A DNA stretch of 64,000 bases from Nocardia macrotermitis (GCF_009604405.1 NZ_WEGK01000001.1:744001-808000), one strand, 5' to 3'; numbered from the stretch's first letter, positions 14,700-23,513 are shown. Notes: generated by a model not told the origin, from the sequence alone. Program-made: numbers and translations.

Positions 14700-15332
14700 T
14701 CAGGCCCGCCAGGTCTGTAGGAGTGGGACCAGGTAGCCGCGGGCGAAATCGCGGGCCTTGTCGGTGTCCTGCAACGGGATGACCGAGGTGGGGGTTTCGA
14801 TCAGGGACATGATCAGGCGGGCGATGAGTTCGGCGACGATCGCGATGTCGAGGTCTGCGGGGATCTGGCCGGTGGTCTGCCAGCGTTGCAGATGGGGGGT
14901 GACCAGCATCCGGGACATGGTGACGGCGTCGGCGTCGGTGAGGAAATCGGTGAGCTCACCGGCGGCGGGTGATTCGCGGATGCTGCGGGTGAGCAGTTTC
15001 GGGGCGGCGGCCTCGTGCACGAAGGCCACGAAGACCTCGGTCATGGTCTGTTCCGGGCCGGTGGTGTGCTCGGCGACCTCGGCCAGCCGGGTCGCCAGGC
15101 GTAGCGCCTCGTCCATGATCGCCAGGCGCACCAGGTGCTGTTTGTGTCCGAAGCGGCGGTACACCGTCGCCACGCCGACGCCCGCGGCATCGGCGATGCG
15201 CTGCATGGTGGTCTCGCCGAAACCGTTGTCGGTGAAGCAGATTCGGGCGGCGGTGACGATCCTGCGGGAGGTGGGATCCAGCCGGCTCAGTCCGTCCACC
15301 AACGTGCCGAGCAGACCCTCGATATCCGGCAT
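14700..15332 (-). CDS. TetR-family regulator of the triple-MpaB operon
   Basis: A 210-residue TetR. The helix-turn-helix covers about 20-68 (RIVTAARICFTDNGFGETT, then QRIADAAGVGVATVYRRFGHK), followed by a helical ligand-binding domain. It lies 3 nt after the stop of the first MpaB gene in the same direction, so it is the last gene of a four-gene operon and probably controls its own transcription unit. Candidate operator dyads lie upstream of the operon at 18193-18231 and 18335-18356. Confidence 0.9.
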   Translation of the reverse strand: MPDIEGLLGTLVDGLSRLDPTSRRIVTAARICFTDNGFGETTMQRIADAAGVGVATVYRRFGHKQHLVRLAIMDEALRLATRLAEVAEHTTGPEQTMTEVFVAFVHEAAAPKLLTRSIRESPAAGELTDFLTDADAVTMSRMLVTPHLQRWQTTGQIPADLDIAIVAELIARLIMSLIETPTSVIPLQDTDKARDFARGYLVPLLQTWRA

Positions 15333-15335
15333 CGC

Positions 15336-16301
15336 TCAGGGCGCGGCGAAGGAGTCCAGCAGGACATTGCGATACCGCCGCCGGATGCGCTCGTACCGAT
15401 AACGGTTGTAGGCCAACGGCGACAGTGCCAACCGGCGCGGCAGCCGCCGCCACGCGACCCGCAGGATCCGCACGTAGATCGCGAACTCCAGCCGGTCCCG
15501 GGCGGTGGCGCGGACCCCGAACAGCTCCCGCATCCGCGGATGGGCCACCGCGTCCGAGCAGACGATGGTGGGCCGGGCGGCCAGCTTCACCAGGACTCGC
15601 CAGATCGGGGCGAGCACCGGATGCAGGCCCGGCGGGATCAGGATCTTCGACGGCGGTGGCGCGAGGAAGCCGCGGCGGGCGAAGCGCAGGAACTCGTTGT
15701 CGGCCAGTTCGGTGGCGGCGACCTGGTCGTAGTAGTCGAGCATCTCCCGCACCGTCTCGGGCAGTTTGCCCGCGCGACTGGGCAATTCGAGGTACGCCAT
15801 CTCCGCGCGCATGGTCCGGTAGACCAGTTCCCGATCCCGCTCGTCCAGTCGCGGCGCGCCGATGGTCAGGTAGGCCCGGTAGAACACGTGCAGCGAACTG
15901 ACCGCCACCCAGATCCACAGTTCGGGAGCCAGGGCGCTGTAGCGGTCTTCGGCGAATTCGCCTCGGCCCGTTCCCTTCACGTCCGCGTGCAGGCGCTTGA
16001 GATCGCCCCGGAACGTCTCCCGGTCGGTCGGATCGCCGAATGCCATGAGCGCGGTGAAGGCCGCGCTGCGCACGCCGCGATCGGTGAAATTGTCGGCGAA
16101 ACGTCCGGTGCGGTCCACGGCCGCGGCGATCCGGCGGTAGGCGACCTGGTCCAGGGCCAGCCCGCCGAAGACGCCGCCCAGCGGTGAGCCGAGGAACCAC
16201 CGCACGTCCTCGGCCAGCGCCCGCTCGCGCGAATCGAGTTGTGCGTCAGGCTGTTCCGACGACGGGACAATGTCGTCCGCGGCGGATTCAGTGGTGGTCA
16301 C
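15336..16301 (-). CDS. MpaB/DUF2236-family oxygenase, paralog 1
   Basis: A 321-residue member of the DUF2236 group, which includes fungal MpaB and the rubber oxygenase Lcp; characterised members use haem b to cleave or oxidise hydrophobic chains. The family block is LHADVKGT (His105, candidate haem ligand) followed by YSALAPELWIWVAVSSLH. The protein is helical, lacks a signal peptide and ends in a basic segment. It is the third gene of a tandem trio. All three share the H-x-x-(V/I)-x-(G/S)-T and Y/F-x-A-x-(P/S) pattern but are otherwise diverged. Cytoplasmic or membrane-peripheral; substrate unknown. Confidence 0.82.
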   Translation of the reverse strand: MTTTESAADDIVPSSEQPDAQLDSRERALAEDVRWFLGSPLGGVFGGLALDQVAYRRIAAAVDRTGRFADNFTDRGVRSAAFTALMAFGDPTDRETFRGDLKRLHADVKGTGRGEFAEDRYSALAPELWIWVAVSSLHVFYRAYLTIGAPRLDERDRELVYRTMRAEMAYLELPSRAGKLPETVREMLDYYDQVAATELADNEFLRFARRGFLAPPPSKILIPPGLHPVLAPIWRVLVKLAARPTIVCSDAVAHPRMRELFGVRATARDRLEFAIYVRILRVAWRRLPRRLALSPLAYNRYRYERIRRRYRNVLLDSFAAP

Positions 16302-16343
16302 GGTACCTCGTTCCTGTGGTGAGAGTTGTTGTCGGACAAGTAA

Positions 16344-17219
16344 TCACACGATGGTCGCGCCGATGACGTAGCGCAGCCGCATATCCCAGATCGTGGCGAG
16401 CATGCCCAGCCGGACCACCGCGCGCGGGGTGAGCCGGTCCAGGGCCGCCAGACCGCGCTGCCAGCGGTCGAAGCGGCGTTGTTCGGCCGCGGTCCAGTCG
16501 AAACCCAGCTTCGCGCGCAGTTGCGGCGGCAGGTAGCCGAGTGTCATGAACAGGTCCCAGTCCCCCAGCAGCAGCTGCACCGGACGCGGCAGGAAGTCCA
16601 ATCGCGCTATGCCGATGAGGAATTCGCGCATTCGGTCGTCGAAGTCGAGCCCGTCGAGTTGCTCGTTCCAGTAGCGGTCGAACGCCTCGCGATCGGCGGG
16701 CCACAGCCGCGGCGGCACCTGCAGCGTGGTCGCGAAAACCGAAGCGGCCCGGTGGATGTCGTCGGGATCGTGATAGGTGCGACCGCCCCGCAGGCGGCGG
16801 GTGTCACGGAACACCGCGGCCATGCACGCGGCGACCCAGAGTTGCAGGTCCGGATCGAAGGCGTTGTAGGACACCGGACTTCGCGGCGTCGAGCGGACCT
16901 GGGCGTGGACCGCGTCGATCGCCTCGCGATAGATCCGCCGATCCCGGGCGGTGCCGGCGACGGCCACCGCGATGTAGGTCATGGTGGTGCGGCCGCGTTT
17001 GATCGGATGTTTGTGCAGGTTGCCGCTGTCGACCCGGCTCTCCATCACCCCGTAGGCGATTCCGGCGCGCGCCAGCTGCATCACCACATTCGCCGCACCG
17101 TAAGCGGGCGAGAGCCACGCCGACATCTCGTCGGCGAGGAACCGGGTGTCCACGGCGTCGGTGTCCTGCCGGGCGGTGCGGCGGGGCAGCGGCGCGCGAT
17201 CCTCGGGCGGCTGGGTCAT
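16344..17219 (-). CDS. MpaB/DUF2236-family oxygenase, paralog 2
   Basis: A 291-residue DUF2236 protein, second of the tandem trio. The signature is VHAQVRST (His105) then SYNAFDPDLQLWVAACM. The N-terminal part includes LSPAYGAANVVMQLARAGIAYGV, typical of the first family helices. ATG at 17219 (MTQPPED) is preferred although the frame is open upstream to 17447, because the upstream part overlaps paralog 3 and has shadow-frame composition. It is 42 nt from paralog 1 and 40 nt from paralog 3. Haem binding is inferred from the family, not demonstrated. Confidence 0.8.
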   Translation of the reverse strand: MTQPPEDRAPLPRRTARQDTDAVDTRFLADEMSAWLSPAYGAANVVMQLARAGIAYGVMESRVDSGNLHKHPIKRGRTTMTYIAVAVAGTARDRRIYREAIDAVHAQVRSTPRSPVSYNAFDPDLQLWVAACMAAVFRDTRRLRGGRTYHDPDDIHRAASVFATTLQVPPRLWPADREAFDRYWNEQLDGLDFDDRMREFLIGIARLDFLPRPVQLLLGDWDLFMTLGYLPPQLRAKLGFDWTAAEQRRFDRWQRGLAALDRLTPRAVVRLGMLATIWDMRLRYVIGATIV

Positions 17220-17259
17220 ATCGGTGTCCTTCCCGGCTTCGTCGGCGGGGCAGCGGATT

Positions 17260-18135
17260 TCAGCGTGTTCCGGCGATCGTTCGACCTTCCGGCAGTACTT
17301 CGACGCGATGGGCGAACGGGTGGCGGACGCGGTCCGGCAGTACCCGATCCAGCGCCCGGACCGTGCCGACGGCGCGGTCGAACCGCCGCGCTCGCGCGCG
17401 ATTCCAGTCCAGCCCGATCCGCTCCCGGAATCGCGGCGGTAGCACACCGGCGGTGGTCAGCCGCAGCAACGCCGCCAACGGGATCGCGAAACCATTCCAT
17501 ACCGGTTGCGGCACAGTGAGTTTCGGTGGCACCGGCAGGGGCTTGCGGTCGAGGTCGATCAGCAGGTCGGTGGCGGCGTTGCGCTCGAGGACGTCGCCGA
17601 CCGTATGCCGGTAGTAGTCCCAGAACTCCGCGCGGGTGGCCGGGACGACCCGTTCGGGAATCCGCAGCACCGCGGCCATATCCCGCCATTCCCGGAACAG
17701 CGCGTCCTCCCGCTCGGCGTCGATCCGGCCGTCGAACATCCGGCGGACGTCGGCGGGCCCGGCATAGCCGGTTGCGTGCACCCACAGGTAGGCATCGGAA
17801 TTCAAGGCGTGGTAGCGGCGCCCCTGCGCGTCGGTGCCGGAGATGTCGCGGTGGAGCTGCCGTAGCCGCAACCCTTCCGCCACTGCCGCGTCGGCGCCGT
17901 GGAAACCGTTCATCCGGCGCACCGAGGCGAGCGTGCGGGTGATGCGTTCCCATCTGTCACTGAGGAATTCGGAATGGTCGAGCACGCCCGCACCCACCAC
18001 CGGGTGCGCCACCTCGAGCAGCAGGATCGCCCGGCTCGCCAGCACCGACCGCCAGTCCACGCCCCAGCGCCAGGTCGCCGAGCCCGGACCGACCGGGCGC
18101 AGCGGGGAAGTCGATGCCGTCTCCTCGATGGACAT
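17260..18135 (-). CDS. MpaB/DUF2236-family oxygenase, paralog 3 (operon leader)
   Basis: A 291-residue DUF2236 protein, first gene of the operon. The signature is LHRDISGT (His95) then RYHALNSDAYLWVHATG. The N-terminal block RSVLASRAILLLEVAHPVVGAGVLDHSEF closely follows the family pattern for the first helices, with a His-Pro (HPVVGAG) often conserved in DUF2236. ATG at 18135 (MSIEETA) has GAGAGAGG upstream and is preferred to 18192. Presence of three unequal paralogs suggests three substrates, successive steps, or a hetero-oligomer. Confidence 0.8.
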   Translation of the reverse strand: MSIEETASTSPLRPVGPGSATWRWGVDWRSVLASRAILLLEVAHPVVGAGVLDHSEFLSDRWERITRTLASVRRMNGFHGADAAVAEGLRLRQLHRDISGTDAQGRRYHALNSDAYLWVHATGYAGPADVRRMFDGRIDAEREDALFREWRDMAAVLRIPERVVPATRAEFWDYYRHTVGDVLERNAATDLLIDLDRKPLPVPPKLTVPQPVWNGFAIPLAALLRLTTAGVLPPRFRERIGLDWNRARARRFDRAVGTVRALDRVLPDRVRHPFAHRVEVLPEGRTIAGTR

Positions 18136-18192
18136 CCTCGGCCTCTCTCCCGGCGATCGCGACGCCTTTGGTGATAGAAATTTCTGCCCCAA

Positions 18193-18231
18193 CTATCACT
18201 CATGATGTCACAGATGATGAGAGTTTGATAG
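18193..18231. promoter_or_regulatory. Imperfect dyad upstream of mpaB operon
   Basis: CTATCA (18193-18198) and TGATAG (18226-18231) are inverted, enclosing CTCAT (18199-18203) and ATGAG (18217-18221). The stretch is A+T-rich and lies about 60-95 nt upstream of paralog 3. It is a possible TetR site overlapping the operon promoter. Confidence 0.4.
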
Positions 18232-18334
18232 ATCCAACTGCAAAGTCTCTCATCGGAGTTCACTCGACTGACGGGCGACGCCGAGCCGGTACCGGATCCT
18301 CTGGACGAACCGAGTTGCAGCATCTAGGTTAGTA

Positions 18335-18356
18335 GACACTTTCGCCGCAAAGTGTC
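18335..18356. promoter_or_regulatory. Perfect dyad GACACTTT-N6-AAAGTGTC
   Basis: An 8-bp perfect inverted repeat with a 6-nt spacer in the about 330-nt region between the divergent mpaB operon and the SGNH hydrolase gene. Size and symmetry fit a TetR-family operator. It is nearer the hydrolase gene (starts 18467) than the mpaB operon, so it could coordinate both. Confidence 0.55.
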
Positions 18357-18466
18357 CAGTTTTACCGGGGTGGCGGTGCTGAGAGCGCGTTCCGAATGTC
18401 GACGTCCGGAACCCTCGGGCAGCACGGCACCCGGTCCGGGACGCAGGTGGTGGAAGTCGACGAAAG

Positions 18467-19834
18467 GTGCGAATTGTGGGTTCCGGCAACGTCATCGGAG
18501 ACGTGCTCGGTGGTCGGCGGCAGCGTGTCACGGGAGTGGTCGCGGCCGTGAGCGCGTTGATCGCGGGTACGGTGGCCGCCGCGCCGCCGAGCACGGCGAC
18601 GCCCGGCACCTGCGGTACCCATTTCGTCGCGAGCTGGCTGGCGAGTCCCACCGATGCGATCGCGCCCGTCGACGCGTCGGGCGGACCGGTCCCCCTCCAG
18701 GTCACCGATCAAACCTTCCGCATGATCGTCACCCCGCATCTGGACGGGTCCGAGGTGCGGATCCATCTGACCAATCGGTTCGGGCTCACCCCGGTGACCT
18801 TCGGGCGGGTGAGTGTGGGCGCGCGGACCTCGGCGGCGGCGGTTCGCGACCCGCGACCGGTGCGTTTCGGCGGAAAACCCTCGATCACCGTGCCGCCCGG
18901 CGGCGATGTGGTCAGCGACCCGGTTTCCTTGCGGTTCAACGCATTCGAACCGCTCGCGGTGAGCGTCTACGTGCCCGGCGCGGCGGGTCCGCCGACCAAG
19001 CACTGGAATGCCAACGCCACCTCCTATTATTCGGCGGCAGGCAGTGGCGATCTGACCGCCCAGGCGAGCGGTCGGCGATTCGGATCCACCACGGGCTCAT
19101 GGCTTTACGTCTCGGGCGTGGATGTCGCGGCCCCCGGTTCGGTACGCGCGGTCGTGGCGTTCGGCGACTCGATCACCGACGGCTTCGTCGGGTCCACCCC
19201 GCTCAGCGTTCCGGCCGATCGCGGCGTCGCCGATACCAACGGGCGCTACCCGGACCAGTTGCAACACGTGCTGGACCGGGCCGGGATCCCGATCTCGGTG
19301 GTGAACGCCGGAATCGGCAGCAATCGCCTGCTCTACAGCGGCGAACCGCTCATGCTCGGACCGAGCGGGCTGACCCGTTTCGATCGGGACGTCCTGGATC
19401 AGGCCGGAGTCGCCGGAGTACTGCTACAGGAGGGCATCAACGACCTGGGCCTGCTGCCCCGCCCCGACGCCGATCAGATGATCGCCGGATACCGCCAGCT
19501 CATCGAACGTGCGCACGCCCGCGGCGTCAAGATCTGGCTGGGCACGCTGCTGCCCGCCTCGAACGCCATCGTCGACGGGACGGTCCTCGCGCCGGACAGC
19601 GAGGCGACCCGGCAGCGGATCAACGCCTGGATCCGCACCCAGCACATCGCCGACGGCGTGGTGGATTTCGATGCCGCTCTGCGCGACCCGGCCGACCCGA
19701 GCGTATTGGGCGCGGTGGACAGCAGCGCCGATCATCTGCATCCCGGTCCGGTGGGTTATCAGGCCATGGCCGACGCGGTCGATCCGTCGCTGCTCGCCAC
19801 CTCGACCGCCGAAAGTCCTTGCCACACGGGCTGA
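18467..19834 (+). CDS. Secreted SGNH/GDSL-family hydrolase
   Basis: A 455-residue exported esterase or lipase-like protein. A signal peptide (hydrophobic about residues 20-42, ending APPSTATP) precedes a beta-rich N-terminal domain, then the SGNH domain. Block I is AFGDSITDG (catalytic Ser235), block II has GIGSNR, block III is EGINDLG, and block V is SSADHLHPGPVGY with the Asp-x-x-His pair. All four catalytic blocks are intact. It probably hydrolyses extracellular esters, for example of lipids or polysaccharides. GTG at 18467 is used, with GTG at 18476 possible. It is divergent from the triple-MpaB operon and might share its regulator. Confidence 0.9.
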   Translation: MRIVGSGNVIGDVLGGRRQRVTGVVAAVSALIAGTVAAAPPSTATPGTCGTHFVASWLASPTDAIAPVDASGGPVPLQVTDQTFRMIVTPHLDGSEVRIHLTNRFGLTPVTFGRVSVGARTSAAAVRDPRPVRFGGKPSITVPPGGDVVSDPVSLRFNAFEPLAVSVYVPGAAGPPTKHWNANATSYYSAAGSGDLTAQASGRRFGSTTGSWLYVSGVDVAAPGSVRAVVAFGDSITDGFVGSTPLSVPADRGVADTNGRYPDQLQHVLDRAGIPISVVNAGIGSNRLLYSGEPLMLGPSGLTRFDRDVLDQAGVAGVLLQEGINDLGLLPRPDADQMIAGYRQLIERAHARGVKIWLGTLLPASNAIVDGTVLAPDSEATRQRINAWIRTQHIADGVVDFDAALRDPADPSVLGAVDSSADHLHPGPVGYQAMADAVDPSLLATSTAESPCHTG

Positions 19835-19850
19835 TACTCGCGATATCCGT

Positions 19851-20237
19851 TCAGTCCGTGGAATCCTGTGGATACCAACGCAATTCGACGGTATTGCCGT
19901 CCGGGTCGGCGACGTAGACAGAGGTCGCCCGCCCGCGGGCTCCCCAGCGCGGAACCGGCCCCTCCCGAACCGTGAACACGCCGGAGTCGATGACCTCCTG
20001 CCAGTCCAGCGGCTCGACCACCAGGCAGATGTGATCGACGTTCGCCGCACCGCGCGGCAGGTGCTGGAGGTCGATGACCATCCGCTCGGTCACCCTGGCC
20101 GACGGGAACGGGACCCGGCCGGCCCGCCATTCCTCGACCCGCTCCGGAGTCAACCCCAATGTGCCGCAATAGAATTCGAGGGATCGCTCGACATCCGCGA
20201 CATTCAGCACCACGTGATCGAAATCCACGACTCGCAC
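19851..20237 (-). CDS. VOC-family (glyoxalase/dioxygenase fold) protein
   Basis: A 128-residue two-module VOC protein. Recognisable parts are FDHVVLNVADVERSLEFYCGTLGL at the N-terminus, NVDHICLVVEP in the middle and the terminal SVYVADPDGNTVELRWYP, in which His and Glu are metal-ligand candidates (the usual H/E/H/E set). Such proteins act as lyases, dioxygenases or resistance proteins; the substrate is unknown. GTG at 20237 follows GGGAGG; the longer open frame upstream (to 20357) overlaps the methyltransferase gene and is Arg/Pro-rich. It converges on the SGNH hydrolase with 16 nt between stops. Confidence 0.82.
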   Translation of the reverse strand: MRVVDFDHVVLNVADVERSLEFYCGTLGLTPERVEEWRAGRVPFPSARVTERMVIDLQHLPRGAANVDHICLVVEPLDWQEVIDSGVFTVREGPVPRWGARGRATSVYVADPDGNTVELRWYPQDSTD

Positions 20238-20289
20238 GACGACCTCCCGGCTAGGGTCCGGGATCGATTCTAGTCGCGCGCGAAATGGC

Positions 20290-21114
20290 TCACGGCTTAC
20301 GCGCCATCCCGCAGAAGAACGCGATCTCGGCGTCGAGCTCGGCCGCGGTCTTGGCATTGCCCACTTCCCCGGCGGGCGTCTCGTCCGGGGTCGGCCATAC
20401 CCGGCTGACGACGACTCCGGGCTCGATCAGCTCGAGATCGCGGAAGAAATGCGAGATCTCCGCGTGGGTGCGCGGGAAGGCGTCCATCTTGTTACTGCGA
20501 TACACCTCCCCGACCTCGGCCAATGCCGGATTGAGGTCGGGAGTCGCGTGCGTGATGGACAGGTAGCTGCCGGACGGAACGGCGGCCATGATCTTGTCCA
20601 CGATCGTGTAGGGCACCGGGTCCGGGAAGAAATGCAGGATGCCGAAGCAGGACACGGCGACCGGCTCGTCCAGCAGATTCCGGAATTCCTCGGATTCGAT
20701 CAGCCGATCGATGTCGGTGAGATCGATGTTGAGGAAGTCGACCAGCCCCTCAGCGGTGCCGTCCAGACTGCCGAAGGCCTGCGCGTGGGCCAGCACCACC
20801 GGATCGTTGTCGACGTAGACAATGCGGCTCTCGGGCTGGATCTCGTGCACCACCTGATGCAGATTCGGCGCGGTGGGAATGCCGGTGCCCAGGTCCAGGA
20901 AACGCCGGATGCCGCGCTCACCGGCCAGGAACTTCGTCGCCTTCACCATGAAGTTCCGGTTCTCGCGCGCGGCCCGCCGAATATTCGGGAACGCCTTCTC
21001 CACCTGGGCGGCCGCGGCCCGATCGGACGGATAGTTGTCCTTGCCGCCCAGGAAGTAGTCGTATATCCGAGCCTTCGAGGGTTGATTCACATCGAGCGCG
21101 ACATCGTCCGTCAT
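20290..21114 (-). CDS. SAM-dependent methyltransferase, DUF574/Methyltransf_19 family
   Basis: A 274-residue actinobacterial methyltransferase. The family-specific start is ARIYDYFLGGKDNYPSDRAAA (about 14-34). The SAM-binding strand-loop is FLDLGTGIPTAPN (about 72-84), followed by RIVYVDNDPVVLAHA and a late ITHATPD. The family is abundant in Streptomyces and Nocardia and largely uncharacterised. ATG at 21114 (MTDDVAL) is used; ATG 21123 adds three residues. There is no obvious operon partner. The substrate is unknown. Confidence 0.85.
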   Translation of the reverse strand: MTDDVALDVNQPSKARIYDYFLGGKDNYPSDRAAAAQVEKAFPNIRRAARENRNFMVKATKFLAGERGIRRFLDLGTGIPTAPNLHQVVHEIQPESRIVYVDNDPVVLAHAQAFGSLDGTAEGLVDFLNIDLTDIDRLIESEEFRNLLDEPVAVSCFGILHFFPDPVPYTIVDKIMAAVPSGSYLSITHATPDLNPALAEVGEVYRSNKMDAFPRTHAEISHFFRDLELIEPGVVVSRVWPTPDETPAGEVGNAKTAAELDAEIAFFCGMARKP

Positions 21115-21220
21115 GCCGCACATCGTAGTCCCGCGACGAATCCCGCACTGCCGCTTCACGGTTGCCCCGGCGAAAGATGTCCTCGGAGTCACGGGCCGTC
21201 GCCCCGAGGACCCTCCCGCG

Positions 21221-22369
21221 CTATCCGGCCGCCGCGGCCACCTCCCGCGAAGTCCCGGCGGATGCCGCGTCCCGCGACCGCGATGTGCCGGATACCGCTG
21301 CCGCACACAGGATCCCGATGACGAAGCAGGCGATCGTGTACCAGATGTTGCCCACCGGACCGGCATTGCGCGCCCAGCCGTGCGAGGAGTGCAGGAAATC
21401 CGGTAGCGCGGCGATCCACAGCACGGCCAGCACCACCAGGTACACCACGCTGTAGACGCGAACGACGTTGTCCGAGTAGGCCGGAACCTCACCGCGCCGC
21501 AGCCGCAGCCACTGCCGCACCAGGATCGGAATCGCGATGGCGCTCAACACCACCAGTTCCGCGGCATAGAGCCAGCCGCGCACGGTGATGTTGTTCGCCC
21601 CGAGCACCGTGGCCGGAATCGGCAGCACCCCGGTACCCGCCGAACCCAGGATCCCGATCGCGATCGTCCGCCAAATCAGTTGCGGCGCACTCAATTTGCG
21701 TCCGGCATCCACATGCCGCCCGACGAACAGCTGCACGAAGAAGGCCAGCGACATCGGCCACAGCGCGGCGAACACCACCACACTCGACAACGGCACCGAA
21801 TCGAACATCGGCTGATTGAGCGAATTACCGGTGGACCACTCCCACCACTTCAACTGCGGGCCGAGATGATCGAAGATCTCATAGAACGCGTGATGCACGA
21901 AGCCCACGCAGATCGCCCCCAGCAGCACCCCGTACCGCCGGAAAACCCCGAGCATGCGCACGATCTCGTAGGCGATCGTGGCCATGAACGGATAGATCGC
22001 CACGATGTACAGCGGCAACCGGCCCCACAGGAAATCGACCGTGAACACGTTGTGCGCGAACATCGTGTCCACATATCCGTCGATCCCGAACGCGGCCGGA
22101 AAGTACAGCGGCGGTTCGATGATGAACAGATAGGCCGTCGCACCCAGCCAGAGCACCAGATTGGTGGGATCACCCTCGCGACGCAGCCGCCGGATCGCGT
22201 GCACCAGCGTCAGCACCGCGCCCAGGATGATCAGCACCTCGAGCACCGGCAACGTCCAGTTCTCCAGCCCGAACGGATTGCGGAACGCGACGAGCCCGCC
22301 CTCGGTCCGGCAGGAGAAGCCCATCTCGGTCGCCAGCCGGGAGAACGTCGGCGAACAGTGATCGGACAT
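21221..22369 (-). CDS. Polytopic membrane protein paired with a PF10118-type hydrolase
   Basis: A 382-residue protein with about nine to ten hydrophobic segments, not confidently assigned to a family. Notable motifs are FIIEPPLYFPAAFGIDGYVDT, the His-rich GFVHHAFYEIFDHLGPQLKWWEW, and NQPMFDSVPLSS. The order of an E-(A/P)-P motif after an early helix, then W-x-W-E and P-(L/M)-(Y/F)-D before a later helix, resembles the AveC-like protein at 10871-11653, so a distant relation is possible. It starts 9 nt after the stop of the metal-hydrolase gene, in the same direction, so the two form an operon. Likely a membrane enzyme or transporter acting with that partner. Confidence 0.65.
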   Translation of the reverse strand: MSDHCSPTFSRLATEMGFSCRTEGGLVAFRNPFGLENWTLPVLEVLIILGAVLTLVHAIRRLRREGDPTNLVLWLGATAYLFIIEPPLYFPAAFGIDGYVDTMFAHNVFTVDFLWGRLPLYIVAIYPFMATIAYEIVRMLGVFRRYGVLLGAICVGFVHHAFYEIFDHLGPQLKWWEWSTGNSLNQPMFDSVPLSSVVVFAALWPMSLAFFVQLFVGRHVDAGRKLSAPQLIWRTIAIGILGSAGTGVLPIPATVLGANNITVRGWLYAAELVVLSAIAIPILVRQWLRLRRGEVPAYSDNVVRVYSVVYLVVLAVLWIAALPDFLHSSHGWARNAGPVGNIWYTIACFVIGILCAAAVSGTSRSRDAASAGTSREVAAAAG

Positions 22370-22378
22370 GCGGACCCC

Positions 22379-23308
22379 TTACTTCGAATCGGCCAGTTCG
22401 GCTGTGTACCACAGGGTTACGTCATAACCCTCGTCGTACCGCCGGAACCACAGATCGGCCAGATCCGGCAGATTCTCGTGCTCGGGATTGTGTTTGGGCA
22501 TCTGGCTGCGGACGATGCCGCCCAGCGCGACCAACTGCTCACGCAGCGGCAACTCGGTGAACGCGCGCGGCATGGCGCCGTTGTCGGGCACCCGCAGCGG
22601 CGGGATGAACCGGCCCAGCCGGCGACGGTGCCGGTGCATCGCGAACATGGACAGCGCGTCGACCTGCCGATCCGCCAGCGGCACATGGGCGTTGAAGCCC
22701 ACGCACGCGATCCGGATCACCTTCATCACGTGCCGGAAGATCGAGGGCGCCATGCGCATCCGGTAGACGTCGCTGCCCACGATCGAATCGAAGATGATCA
22801 GCGCGGAGCTGCGGTGCTCGACCTCCTCCACGAAATGCCAGATGAACAGCGAGGCGACCCGGTCGTCACCGGGCGCGAACAGCGAGGCGTCGTTGTCCAG
22901 CATCAGCTTGAACACCGGGGTGAAGGTGGCCTCGAGGTCGGCGGTGTAGGCGAGGCGGTAGTCCAGCGAGGTGTTCACGGTGAGCGAGTCGAATTCGCCG
23001 ATGACCTCGTCCAACGTCTCGCGCAGCCGCGGATAACGCCGGATCAGGCCGTTGACGTGCTGGCGGTGCGCGGTCGAGTGCTGCCCCTCCTGCCGCACGA
23101 ACGCGTCGGCCTCCGCGGCCACCTCGGGATCGGTGATCCGCGGCATCGCCTCGCGAATCATGTTCACGATCATCTTCTCGAAGCCGATAGCCAGGAACGA
23201 CACCGCATTGGCCATCGACGAGAACGCGGGATTGCGCTCGTTCCACAGGAACGGCACGTCGTAGTCCGCGAATGCGAATCGCATCTTGCGGACGTGTAGG
23301 TCGGTCAC
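22379..23308 (-). CDS. Predicted metal-dependent hydrolase (PF10118-like)
   Basis: An about 310-residue helical protein with the signature of the predicted metal-dependent hydrolase family: NERNPAFSSMANAVSFLAIGFEKMIVNMI, then VRQEGQHSTAHRQHVN and, further on, FVEEVEHRSSALIIFD. The repeated E-x-x-H (EGQH, EVEH) pairs look like a ferritin-like or diiron centre, so an oxygenase or hydroxylase activity is also possible. GTG at 23308 is chosen because GGAGG lies 8 nt upstream; ATG 23323 and 23338 are alternatives. First gene of the operon with the membrane protein, divergent from a TetR gene across a strong dyad. Confidence 0.75.
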   Translation of the reverse strand: MTDLHVRKMRFAFADYDVPFLWNERNPAFSSMANAVSFLAIGFEKMIVNMIREAMPRITDPEVAAEADAFVRQEGQHSTAHRQHVNGLIRRYPRLRETLDEVIGEFDSLTVNTSLDYRLAYTADLEATFTPVFKLMLDNDASLFAPGDDRVASLFIWHFVEEVEHRSSALIIFDSIVGSDVYRMRMAPSIFRHVMKVIRIACVGFNAHVPLADRQVDALSMFAMHRHRRRLGRFIPPLRVPDNGAMPRAFTELPLREQLVALGGIVRSQMPKHNPEHENLPDLADLWFRRYDEGYDVTLWYTAELADSK

Positions 23309-23368
23309 CTGCACTACCTCCATCGTTCGTCCGGGCATCGTCGCCCGCGCAGGCCGTTAGACAAGACG

Positions 23369-23398
23369 ATCATACATAGGCACGTATGTTTGTATGAT
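23369..23398. promoter_or_regulatory. TetR operator dyad ATCATACA-N14-TGTATGAT
   Basis: Perfect 8-bp arms (23369-23376 and 23391-23398) with an inner ACAT/ATGT pair, lying in A+T-rich DNA between the divergent hydrolase/membrane-protein operon and the TetR gene. It is the likely operator of that TetR and probably overlaps promoters in both directions. Confidence 0.75.
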
Positions 23399-23513
23399 TG
23401 GATTCGCGAACAATGCCGCCACCAGGCATCGAACGGTTTCCTGGTAGCGTCGAGGGCCGATTCGATCGGGGGGAACACCCCGCGACACCGGTCCGAGCCG
23501 AGGAAGCAGGGCA

